This document shows, one piece after another, positions 1 to 5,595 of a stretch of 5,654 nucleotides of DNA (position 1 is the first letter of the stretch; each line of letters starts with the position of its first letter). This stretch comes from Chitinophagaceae bacterium. Its GTDB lineage: Bacteria; Bacteroidota; Bacteroidia; Chitinophagales; Chitinophagaceae. The position numbers and the translations under genes are program-made. Below the pieces are notes generated by a model. The model was not told where the DNA came from and ran no database searches. It worked only from the letters and a program-made list of their open reading frames with translations. The stretch is taken from contig JAHEZB010000190.1 of NCBI GenBank assembly GCA_023251285.1, positions 1 to 5,654 of the forward strand. The letters are read 5' to 3'.

Positions 1-347
1 CCCATACTCGCAGCCATTCCCATACAAACGGTGCTAACGGGCGATGAGATCATTTGCATGGTATCATAAATAACCATCCCGCTGGTGATCACTCCGCCGG
101 GACTATTGATATAAAAAGTAATCTCTTTTCCGGGGTCCATTGCTTCAAGATATAAAAGCCGGTTGGTAATTTCTGTTGCACTTTTATCATGAACCTCTCC
201 CCATAAAAATACTTTCCGCTGTTCCAGAAACTTTTTATCAAACATCATTCCGCCCATCATTTTTTCCATGGGATTTTCAGGAACAGATACTTCAGGTTCT
301 TCCTCTTCCGCTGCAAAACGGATTAAATTATTTTTATAAAAATTCAT
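1..347 (-). CDS. clpP: ClpP-family protease subunit, second paralogue (partial, 3' end outside window)
   Basis: This is the N-terminal 115 residues of a second Clp protease proteolytic subunit, which forms the barrel-shaped cytoplasmic serine protease fed by AAA+ unfoldases. The sequence shows the ClpP core motifs in order: FYINSPGG at about residues 78-85, YDTMQ at 94-98, and GMAASM at 110-115, in which Ser114 matches the catalytic serine. The window edge removes the part that would carry the His and Asp of the triad. The N-terminus is unusual: instead of the family's hydrophobic axial-loop segment it has an acidic run (EEEE, residues 14-17) and a Met-rich stretch (residues 27-35). The start at 347 is the first ATG in this frame after the upstream clpP stop, 22 bases downstream of it, so the two genes are very likely one operon. 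The ClpP family assignment is firm; that it is active and co-assembles with the first ClpP is inference. Confidence 0.93.
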   Translation of the reverse strand, partial: MNFYKNNLIRFAAEEEEPEVSVPENPMEKMMGGMMFDKKFLEQRKVFLWGEVHDKSATEITNRLLYLEAMDPGKEITFYINSPGGVITSGMVIYDTMQMISSPVSTVCMGMAASM

Positions 348-369
348 GTTTTCTGTTTTTAAGTAAAAT

Positions 370-1059
370 CTATTTTTTTTGTTTTCTTGAATTTGTAATT
401 AATACTTCATCGATTAATCCATATTCTTTTGCTTCATCTGCAGTCATCCAGTAATCACGGCTGCTGTCTGTAGCAATTTTTTCTACGCTTTGACCGGTAT
501 GGTTGCTCAGAATTTCATAAAGTTCCTGCTTTATTTTCCTTACTTCATTTACTGTAATCTCCACATCTGATGCCTGGCCCATAGCGCCGGCACTCGGCTG
601 GTGCATCATAATCCTGGAATGTTTTAATGCGCTTCTTTTTCCGGGTGCGCCTGCTGCCATCAAAACAGCTGACATACTTGCCGCCATCCCGGTACAAATG
701 GTAGCAATATCAGGATTTACAAATTGCATCGTATCGTATAAGCCCAACCCTGCATAAACGCCACCGCCAGGAGAATTAATATAAAGTTGCACATCCCTGT
801 TACGATCAGTACTTTCCAAAAATAACAACTGAGCGGTAATAATATTAGCCACCTCATCATTTACCGGGTAGCCCAGAAAGATAATGCGGTCCATCATCAA
901 ACGGCTGTAAACGTCCATTACAGCTACATTCATTGGTCTTTCTTCAATAATGTTTGGAGTAAGATTGGTTACATTATGTTTGATATATCCATCCAGCGTA
1001 TTGCTGCTGATGCCCCTGTGTTTGACGGCATATTTTTCAAATTCTTTTCCTGTATTCAT
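370..1059 (-). CDS. clpP: ATP-dependent Clp protease proteolytic subunit ClpP
   Basis: This encodes a complete 229-residue ClpP, the self-compartmentalised serine peptidase that degrades proteins unfolded by ClpX or ClpA/C partners in the cytoplasm. The triad is visible by comparison with E. coli ClpP: Ser128 in GMAASMS, His153 in MMHQP, and Asp202 in SSRDYW. YINSPGG (residues 93-99) and YDTMQF (109-113 and beyond) are also conserved. Residues from about 32 (NLTPNIIEE) align without gaps to the mature N-terminus of the E. coli enzyme (ALVPMVIEQ), so the propeptide would be about 31 residues, against 14 in E. coli; this accounts for the greater length. The TAG stop at 370-372 directly follows an A8 tract (373-380) and the second clpP starts 22 bases later. 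The gene is divergent from the lipoprotein gene at 1283. Identification is firm. Confidence 0.97.
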   Translation of the reverse strand: MNTGKEFEKYAVKHRGISSNTLDGYIKHNVTNLTPNIIEERPMNVAVMDVYSRLMMDRIIFLGYPVNDEVANIITAQLLFLESTDRNRDVQLYINSPGGGVYAGLGLYDTMQFVNPDIATICTGMAASMSAVLMAAGAPGKRSALKHSRIMMHQPSAGAMGQASDVEITVNEVRKIKQELYEILSNHTGQSVEKIATDSSRDYWMTADEAKEYGLIDEVLITNSRKQKK

Positions 1060-1101
1060 ACATTAATTTTAGTGTAAAAACATTTACAAGCAGTGAAGTT
1101 C

Positions 1102-1110
1102 CAAATATTA
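1102..1110 (-). promoter_or_regulatory. weak candidate -7 element for the clpP operon
   Basis: Read on the minus strand this is TAATATTTG, close to the Bacteroidota -7 consensus TAnnTTTG but with one base too many between TA and TTTG (7 of 8 matches if aligned on TTTG). It lies 43 bases before the clpP start. No convincing -33 TTTG is found at about 19-21 bases upstream, so this is only the best candidate in the intergenic region. Confidence 0.25.
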
Positions 1111-1137
1111 TGCTAACAAAAAAAATAAGACAGAAGG

Positions 1138-1169
1138 GCAGGAATATCCGCGGACGGTTAAAATCCTGC
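1138..1169. other. interrupted inverted repeat in the clpP/lipoprotein intergenic region
   Basis: GCAGGA (1138-1143) and TCCTGC (1164-1169) are perfect inverted 6-mers flanking a GC-rich centre that itself contains the palindrome TCCGCGGA (1147-1154). This GC-rich patch stands out in an AT-rich intergenic region. It could be a regulator binding site shared by the two divergent genes, or a structured leader if the clpP transcript begins upstream of it. No function is assigned. Confidence 0.35.
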
Positions 1170-1221
1170 TCACCCGCTTAGACTAATAATATTATGTTTA
1201 AAAACCTTTTGGATTTGGCAA

Positions 1222-1242
1222 AGATTTTTTAAGGAAAAATCT
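1222..1242. other. 8-bp perfect hairpin/dyad upstream of the lipoprotein promoter
   Basis: AGATTTTT (1222-1229) and AAAAATCT (1235-1242) are perfect inverted repeats around a 5-base loop (TAAGG). The dyad ends 16 bases before the putative -7 element of the lipoprotein gene, covering the place where the -33 element would be expected. An operator is possible. An AT-rich palindrome of this size may also arise by chance. Confidence 0.35.
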
Positions 1243-1258
1243 AAAAAAAATGTTAAAT

Positions 1259-1266
1259 TACGTTTG
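1259..1266 (+). promoter_or_regulatory. Bacteroidota-type -7 promoter element for the lipoprotein gene
   Basis: The sequence TACGTTTG is an exact match to the Bacteroidota -7 consensus TAnnTTTG. It ends 16 bases before the ATG at 1283, which would give a 5' leader of roughly 10 bases. No clear TTTG is visible at the -33 position, and there is no Shine-Dalgarno sequence before the start, which is normal for this phylum. Confidence 0.5.
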
Positions 1267-1282
1267 CAAAATTCTCTGACAA

Positions 1283-2068
1283 ATGAAAACATCAATCGCC
1301 ATAGCCGCTATCATCATGATGATCGCAGGCTGCCAACAAAAAACAGAAATTTCCAGGCAAATTCCGGGAACATACCTGATGGTTTCTCAGGATGTAAAAC
1401 AAGGAACGAAGACGAATACTTATAACAATCTCAAACAATTAAAGATTTATACTCCTACCCACTTTATGTACACGCAATTAAATCCGGCTGACAGCATTGC
1501 TGCGTTCGGCGTGGGAAGTTATGAAACCAATGGGGATACTTTGACGGAGCATGTCTTTTACAGCATCTTTGATACGGCGATCAGCAATGAATCGATAATT
1601 TATAAACTATTAATAAAAATTACACCGGAGGGTTACACCCAAACTATTAAAGACATTCCCGTGTTAGGCAAGACTTCTACTCTTACAGAATATTATAACA
1701 AAATGAAAGATACAACAACTTCCCCGTTTGATGGTGTTTGGAAGGAACAACAGGCTTATTTATTAAAAGGAAAGGATACGGTATGGAATAAGCGGGTCCA
1801 ATACAAATCTTTTTATGACAGTTATTTTATGTTTGGCAGCAGTTCAAAAGACAGTACCGGTAAAATAAGCACCAACATGGGATATGGCAATTTCAAAAAA
1901 ATGAATGACAGGCAATTTACGGAAATGGAAATGAATTCCACTTATCCTACTTTGGCCGGCCATTCTTTTGTCATTGATTATGAAATGCCGGATAATGACC
2001 ATTATAAACAGACGCTCCACAATGCGGATAGTACCAGCAGTATTGAGGTTTATGAACGGGTCAAATAA
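1283..2068 (+). CDS. putative lipoprotein with two lipocalin-like repeats
   Basis: This 261-residue protein starts with a lipoprotein signal peptide: MKTS, a hydrophobic stretch (residues 5-15) and a lipobox ending in Cys17 (IAGC). It should therefore be lipid-anchored after export, at the inner or outer membrane. The rest divides into two similar halves, about residues 28-141 and 148-261. Each begins with a Gly-Thr/Val-Tyr/Trp motif (GTY at 29-31, GVW at 151-153), then HFMYTQ (60-65) or YFMFGS (181-186), then a Gly-rich strand ending in TE (GVGSY...TLTE at 76-89; GYGNF...QFTE at 200-214). This spacing resembles the small lipocalin-like/DUF4488-type beta-barrel proteins common in Bacteroidota, though that family assignment is tentative. 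No catalytic motif is seen and its ligand is unknown. It lies on the opposite strand between tig and clpP, so it is a separate transcription unit. Confidence 0.85.
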   Translation: MKTSIAIAAIIMMIAGCQQKTEISRQIPGTYLMVSQDVKQGTKTNTYNNLKQLKIYTPTHFMYTQLNPADSIAAFGVGSYETNGDTLTEHVFYSIFDTAISNESIIYKLLIKITPEGYTQTIKDIPVLGKTSTLTEYYNKMKDTTTSPFDGVWKEQQAYLLKGKDTVWNKRVQYKSFYDSYFMFGSSSKDSTGKISTNMGYGNFKKMNDRQFTEMEMNSTYPTLAGHSFVIDYEMPDNDHYKQTLHNADSTSSIEVYERVK

Positions 2069-2094
2069 AAATGCTGAAGTATTTACAGAATATT

Positions 2095-3465
2095 TTAATG
2101 ATGATGGTGATGCTCTTCCTGCATTTTCATAAATTCTTCTGATGAAATTTCTTTTTCTTCCGGAGTTACCTGCGTTTCCAGCCAGTTGAACAATTTTTCT
2201 GTTATCAATCTTCTGTAAGAAGCATCTACCTGCTTTTCATCTTTCATCATGCGGTCAACGTAGCTCTCAAGCCAGCTGGTATCTTCGCCAAGATTCATCT
2301 GCCCAAAATAACCCATGATCTCTTTTCTCATGTTATTTCTTAGTTCTTCTTCAGAAACCTCCAGTTGATTATCGGTGATGATCTTATCGGTGATGAGTGT
2401 CCATTTGAGCTGGCTTTCAAATTTTGGATATTCTGCTTCTACTTCTTCCAGCGTCTTTTGCTTTTCTGTTCCGTTTTCAAGCCAGTGTTTTAAAAAGGGA
2501 ACCGGGAATTCCATTGGAGTTTCAATTAAAATATGATATAGCTGATCCTGAAGTTGATTGTGAGCAGCGGCATCCCATTGTTTTTGAATTTCTTCTTCCA
2601 AAGTTTTCCGAAAATCTTCTTCTGTTTTTAAATCTTTCCCCGGAAATACCTGGTTAAAAAATTCTTCGTTCAATCCTTTCTTTTCTACCAATCCAATTTT
2701 GGTGATGGTCATTTTAAAATATTTTTCCAAAGAAGAAGGGTCGTCTTTATCCAAAGCCAGATCTGATAAAATCCATTCTCTTTCTTTTTCAGGAAAAGCA
2801 TCTTTTAACTGAAGAACCACGGAATCATTCACTCTTTTATCGTGTAATTTTTGCTGGTAATCTTCAGAAAAATATTTTAATAAAATAGAGTCATCTTTTG
2901 AGATCCCACCTTCAGCTACATTTCCTTCCGCATCGCTTTCTTCAAACAGAACATTTAATACATTTTCAGGAGAAGAAACTGTTTCCACATCTTTCAGGTC
3001 ACCGTTTTTGGTCACCAATTTTTCCACTTCTTCATTTACCATTTCAGGAGTGGTTTTTACTTTGTAAAAAGTGGTTTTAGCAGTAGAAAGTGCATCTAAA
3101 GTAACTGGTGGTTTCAATCCTATTTCAAAAGGAAAATCATAATCTGCCGGTTGATTCATATCCAGTTTACGCAAATCACTTTCCATTGGCAAAGGCTGCG
3201 CAAAAATTTCGGGTTTTTCAGTTACCAGATAATTCTTCAATTCTTTTTCCACTGATTTAATTACTTCATCATAAAAAATTGAAGCACCATACATCTTTTT
3301 CACCATTCCGGCAGGCACCATTCCTTTTCTAAATCCGGGGATATTTGCCTTTTTGCTGTAATCTTTTATTGCTTTTTCAAAGGAAGGTAGATAATCTTGT
3401 TTGGAAACTTTTACGGTCAATTTATCGTGAAGATTACCGATATTTTCTTTAGTTACACTTGCCAT
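2095..3465 (-). CDS. tig: trigger factor (ribosome-associated chaperone)
   Basis: Trigger factor binds the ribosome exit tunnel and shields nascent chains. The 456-residue protein has the ribosome-docking signature GFRKGMVP (residues 44-51), followed by the KKMYG segment (56-60), in an N-terminal domain of about 115 residues. The middle (about 160-258) occupies the place of the FKBP-type prolyl isomerase domain, but the usual FKBP motifs are not recognisable, for instance the IPGFE...L.G segment of E. coli trigger factor. The C-terminal part (about 265-450) is charged and predicted helical, like the substrate-cradling arms. The protein ends in five consecutive histidines (codons at 2098-2112), as a natural feature of the gene. 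Length is slightly above the E. coli protein (432). The start at 3465 places the docking motif at its usual distance from the N-terminus. It sits downstream of tRNA-Leu and a hairpin, and converges on the lipoprotein gene. Confidence 0.96.
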   Translation of the reverse strand: MASVTKENIGNLHDKLTVKVSKQDYLPSFEKAIKDYSKKANIPGFRKGMVPAGMVKKMYGASIFYDEVIKSVEKELKNYLVTEKPEIFAQPLPMESDLRKLDMNQPADYDFPFEIGLKPPVTLDALSTAKTTFYKVKTTPEMVNEEVEKLVTKNGDLKDVETVSSPENVLNVLFEESDAEGNVAEGGISKDDSILLKYFSEDYQQKLHDKRVNDSVVLQLKDAFPEKEREWILSDLALDKDDPSSLEKYFKMTITKIGLVEKKGLNEEFFNQVFPGKDLKTEEDFRKTLEEEIQKQWDAAAHNQLQDQLYHILIETPMEFPVPFLKHWLENGTEKQKTLEEVEAEYPKFESQLKWTLITDKIITDNQLEVSEEELRNNMRKEIMGYFGQMNLGEDTSWLESYVDRMMKDEKQVDASYRRLITEKLFNWLETQVTPEEKEISSEEFMKMQEEHHHHH

Positions 3466-3479
3466 TACTTAAATTTTAA

Positions 3480-3500
3480 AAACCGTTTCAGGAACGGTTT
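3480..3500. terminator. hairpin between tRNA-Leu and tig, probable terminator
   Basis: AAACCGTT (3480-3487) and AACGGTTT (3493-3500) form a perfect 8-bp stem with a 5-base loop. On the plus strand it is followed by a long T-rich tract (3501-3515); on the minus strand, the direction of tRNA-Leu and tig, it is followed by only five Ts including three in the stem, then AAAATTT. It could end the tRNA transcript or block antisense transcription leaving tig. It also ends 14 bases before the tig start codon, so it may lie in the tig leader. Confidence 0.6.
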
Positions 3501-3537
3501 ATTTTTTTCTTTTTTATCAGAAAACTGTTGAAGAAAG

Positions 3538-3619
3538 TGCGCATGGAGGGACTCGAACCCCCACACCTTGCGGCATCAGATCCTAAGTCTGACGTGTCTA
3601 CCAATTTCACCACATGCGC
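3538..3619 (-). tRNA. tRNA-Leu (anticodon UAG)
   Basis: The minus strand folds into a full class II tRNA of 82 bases. The 7-bp acceptor stem pairs GCGCATG (5' end at 3619) with CATGCGC, followed by discriminator A at 3538. The D arm contains TTGGTAGA. The anticodon stem is TCAGA/TCTGA around the loop CTTAGGA, giving anticodon TAG (plus positions 3583-3585), which reads CUN leucine codons. A long variable arm (about 13 bases, GCCGCAAGGTG region) is typical of tRNA-Leu. The T arm is GGGGG-TTCGAGT-CCCTC with one G-T pair. The CCA end is not encoded, so it must be added after transcription. Confidence 0.97.
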
Positions 3620-3630
3620 TTTTGGGGCGG

Positions 3631-3638
3631 CAAAAGTA
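3631..3638 (-). promoter_or_regulatory. Bacteroidota-type -7 promoter element for tRNA-Leu
   Basis: On the minus strand this reads TACTTTTG, an exact match to the TAnnTTTG consensus. It ends 11 bases before the tRNA 5' end, giving a leader of only a few bases, as expected for a tRNA gene. No clear -33 TTTG was found upstream. The same promoter may drive tig by read-through past the hairpin at 3480-3500. Confidence 0.6.
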
Positions 3639-3714
3639 ATTTATTTTTTGATAAAATGAATAGTTAGGATGAGTTAAAGAAAAAATAGTTTGTTAGATTT
3701 GGTTAAGTTATCCC

Positions 3715-3736
3715 TAGCACGTTCTTTTACGTGCTA
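3715..3736. repeat. isolated palindrome downstream of the permease gene
   Basis: TAGCACGT (3715-3722) and ACGTGCTA (3729-3736) are perfect inverted 8-mers around a TCTTTT loop. It is 50 bases after the permease stop codon, in a 167-base stretch (3620-3786) otherwise holding only the tRNA promoter and AT-rich sequence. There is no T tract on either side, so it is not a standard intrinsic terminator. It may stabilise or end the permease mRNA, or be a REP-like intergenic repeat; the window contains only one copy, so this cannot be decided here. Confidence 0.45.
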
Positions 3737-3786
3737 AAGCGGAATTTGAAATGAGATTTAAATATTCAAATATACCAAGCTAAATA

Positions 3787-5508
3787 CTATACAGTTTCAG
3801 CCTTGTTCAACTTACTATGATGCCTGCTATACAAGAAATAAATAATTAGCCCAAGAACCAGCCAAATCAGGAACCGCATCCAGTTTGTATATCCCAATTC
3901 TGTCATTAAATAAAAACAACTGGCCAGACCTAAAACCGGAATCAAAGAAAGTTTTTTTACAAAAGATGTAACAGTCAATCCGATAGAAAGAATCACAAAT
4001 AAAAAGAACGGTAGTTTGTCTTTAAAAACTTCCCATCCTTCGCTGAAATCAAATAATCCTAAAAAGTTTTTCCAAAAGATAACAACACCAACAATAAATA
4101 AAACAGGAACGATAAATTGAGAACTGATATACGGTATTTTAAACTTTGGCGCTGCTTCTCCTGCTTCTCTTTTTGGTAATAAAAGTACGCCACCGCATAC
4201 GAGTACAAATGCGAATAAAGTACCGATGCTTGTTAGATCTGTAACTTCTGTAAGATTTAAAAATAATGCCGGGATTGCTACAAAGAGTCCGGTAACAATT
4301 GTTGCAAATGAAGGTGTTTTATATTTCGGATGAATCCGGCTGAAAGCCTTTGGTAACAAGCCATCGCGGCTCATACTCATCCAGATCCGTGGTTGGCCCA
4401 TCTGAAAAACAAGCAGTACACTGGCGGTTGCGATTACCGCGCTAAAAGAAATAATATAACTTATTTTATCAAGACCTACTCTTTTAAAAACAAAAGCTAA
4501 AGGATCGCCAACCTGCAATTCTTTGTAAGAAACCATGCCAGTCAAAACCAATGCAATTAAAATATAAAGAACCGTACAAATTATCAAGGAATAAATCATT
4601 CCGCGCGGCAAATCCCTTTGAGGGTTTTTACATTCTTCTGCTGTGGTGGATATTGCATCAAAACCGATATAGGCAAAAAATACAGCCGATACACCTTTCA
4701 TCATTCCACCAAAACCATTTGGTAAAAAAGGACTCCAGTTTTCAGGAGCCACAAAAAAAACTCCCACAGCAATCACTGCAATCAGAATAATAATCTTAAA
4801 GCCTACCATTAGATTGGTAGCTCTGCGGGTTTCTTTTATTCCAGTATAAACAAGCCAGGTAATGAAAAACACAATTGCCAAAGCAGGAATATCGGCGATG
4901 AATTTAAAATTTCCGATATGCGGGGCATGGAGCCAGGCATTATAACCCGATTGTATGTTTTCCGACAAATTTGCAAGTGAGCTGCCCTTCGCTAATTCTT
5001 CTGTTGCTTCTTTAAATCCACGTGATGCGCTTAAATAATCAGTCGTTAAATATGAAGGAACATGAATGCTTAAACCTTCAAGAAGATTTACAAAATATTG
5101 ACTCCATGAAATGGCAACAGCAATATTTCCAATCGCATATTCCATCAACAAATCCCAGCCGATAATCCAGGCGATCAACTCGCCAAAAGAGGCATAAGCA
5201 TAGGTATATGCGCTGCCGCTTACAGGAATCCGGGAAGCAAATTCTGCATAACAAAGCGCAGAAAATCCACAACAAATAGCAGTAAGAACAAATAGAAGCG
5301 AAACCCCCGGTCCACCCTGGAAAGAAGCGTTTCCAATCGTGGAAAATATACCAGCTCCCACTACAGCGGCGATTCCCATTGCCGTAAGGTCGCGAACCGT
5401 CAACACCTTGTTCAAGCCTGAAGCAGAATGCGTGGCATCAGACAATCCAGACCTGGCATCATCTAAAATAGCGGTTATACTTTTTTTACGAAAAAGAGGA
5501 TGAGGCAT
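3787..5508 (-). CDS. APC-superfamily amino acid permease (cationic amino acid transporter type)
   Basis: This 573-residue inner-membrane protein imports amino acids, most likely as a proton- or gradient-coupled symporter of the LeuT fold. About 14 hydrophobic segments can be counted, from residue 43 to 560. The hallmark motif GAGIFSTIG (51-59) in the first broken helix binds the substrate carboxyl group in characterised relatives. CYAEFASRIPVSGSAYTYAY (86-105) follows helix 2, and helix 6 is followed by FDAISTTAEECKNPQRDLPRG (from 283), a signature of the CAT/YfnA-like branch. The two extra C-terminal helices (about 521-560) also fit CAT rather than 12-helix APC members. The loop between helices 3 and 4 (about 143-204) is enlarged and predicted periplasmic. 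The exact substrate cannot be read from the sequence. The gene is monocistronic as far as the window shows. Confidence 0.93.
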   Translation of the reverse strand: MPHPLFRKKSITAILDDARSGLSDATHSASGLNKVLTVRDLTAMGIAAVVGAGIFSTIGNASFQGGPGVSLLFVLTAICCGFSALCYAEFASRIPVSGSAYTYAYASFGELIAWIIGWDLLMEYAIGNIAVAISWSQYFVNLLEGLSIHVPSYLTTDYLSASRGFKEATEELAKGSSLANLSENIQSGYNAWLHAPHIGNFKFIADIPALAIVFFITWLVYTGIKETRRATNLMVGFKIIILIAVIAVGVFFVAPENWSPFLPNGFGGMMKGVSAVFFAYIGFDAISTTAEECKNPQRDLPRGMIYSLIICTVLYILIALVLTGMVSYKELQVGDPLAFVFKRVGLDKISYIISFSAVIATASVLLVFQMGQPRIWMSMSRDGLLPKAFSRIHPKYKTPSFATIVTGLFVAIPALFLNLTEVTDLTSIGTLFAFVLVCGGVLLLPKREAGEAAPKFKIPYISSQFIVPVLFIVGVVIFWKNFLGLFDFSEGWEVFKDKLPFFLFVILSIGLTVTSFVKKLSLIPVLGLASCFYLMTELGYTNWMRFLIWLVLGLIIYFLYSRHHSKLNKAETV

Positions 5509-5549
5509 ATGTGGAAACTTTAAACTAAAAATATAAAATATTTGTAAAA

Positions 5550-5595
5550 GGACTTTTCACGGGCGGGAAGATAAAGAGACAAAAGTGAAAAATCC
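5550..5595. promoter_or_regulatory. imperfect 11-bp dyad upstream of the permease gene
   Basis: GGACTTTTCAC (5550-5560) and GTGAAAAATCC (5585-5595) are inverted repeats matching at 10 of 11 positions, separated by 24 bases. The near arm is 41 bases before the permease start. The position suits a transcription-factor site, and no riboswitch core could be recognised. The rest of this 146-base terminal region (5509-5654) shows no convincing gene. Confidence 0.3.

Noticed and set aside
176..454. Plus-strand open frame of 92 codons across the clpP-clpP junction
   Set aside because: It overlaps two clear protease genes on the other strand, and its Phe/Leu-rich composition is that of an antisense shadow of AT-rich coding DNA.
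2069..2094. Possible bidirectional terminator in the convergent gap between the lipoprotein gene and tig
   Set aside because: The 26 bases contain no stem longer than about three pairs.
2424..2657. Plus-strand open frame inside tig
   Set aside because: It is antisense to conserved trigger factor sequence, with biased low-complexity composition and no start signal.
2898..3080. Plus-strand open frame of 60 codons inside tig
   Set aside because: Antisense shadow rich in His, Phe and Leu; no supporting signal.
3744..3771. AT-rich inverted repeat (ATTTGAA...TTCAAAT) just after the permease stop
   Set aside because: Seven weak base pairs around a 14-base spacer are common by chance in AT-rich DNA, and no T tract follows on the minus strand.
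4551..4790. Plus-strand open frame inside the permease gene
   Set aside because: It is the complement of conserved transmembrane coding sequence and has no plausible protein features.
5078..5275. Minus-strand 65-codon frame inside the permease, rich in Cys and Leu
   Set aside because: It is an alternate frame on the same strand as the permease; the Cys richness comes from out-of-frame reading of membrane helix codons.
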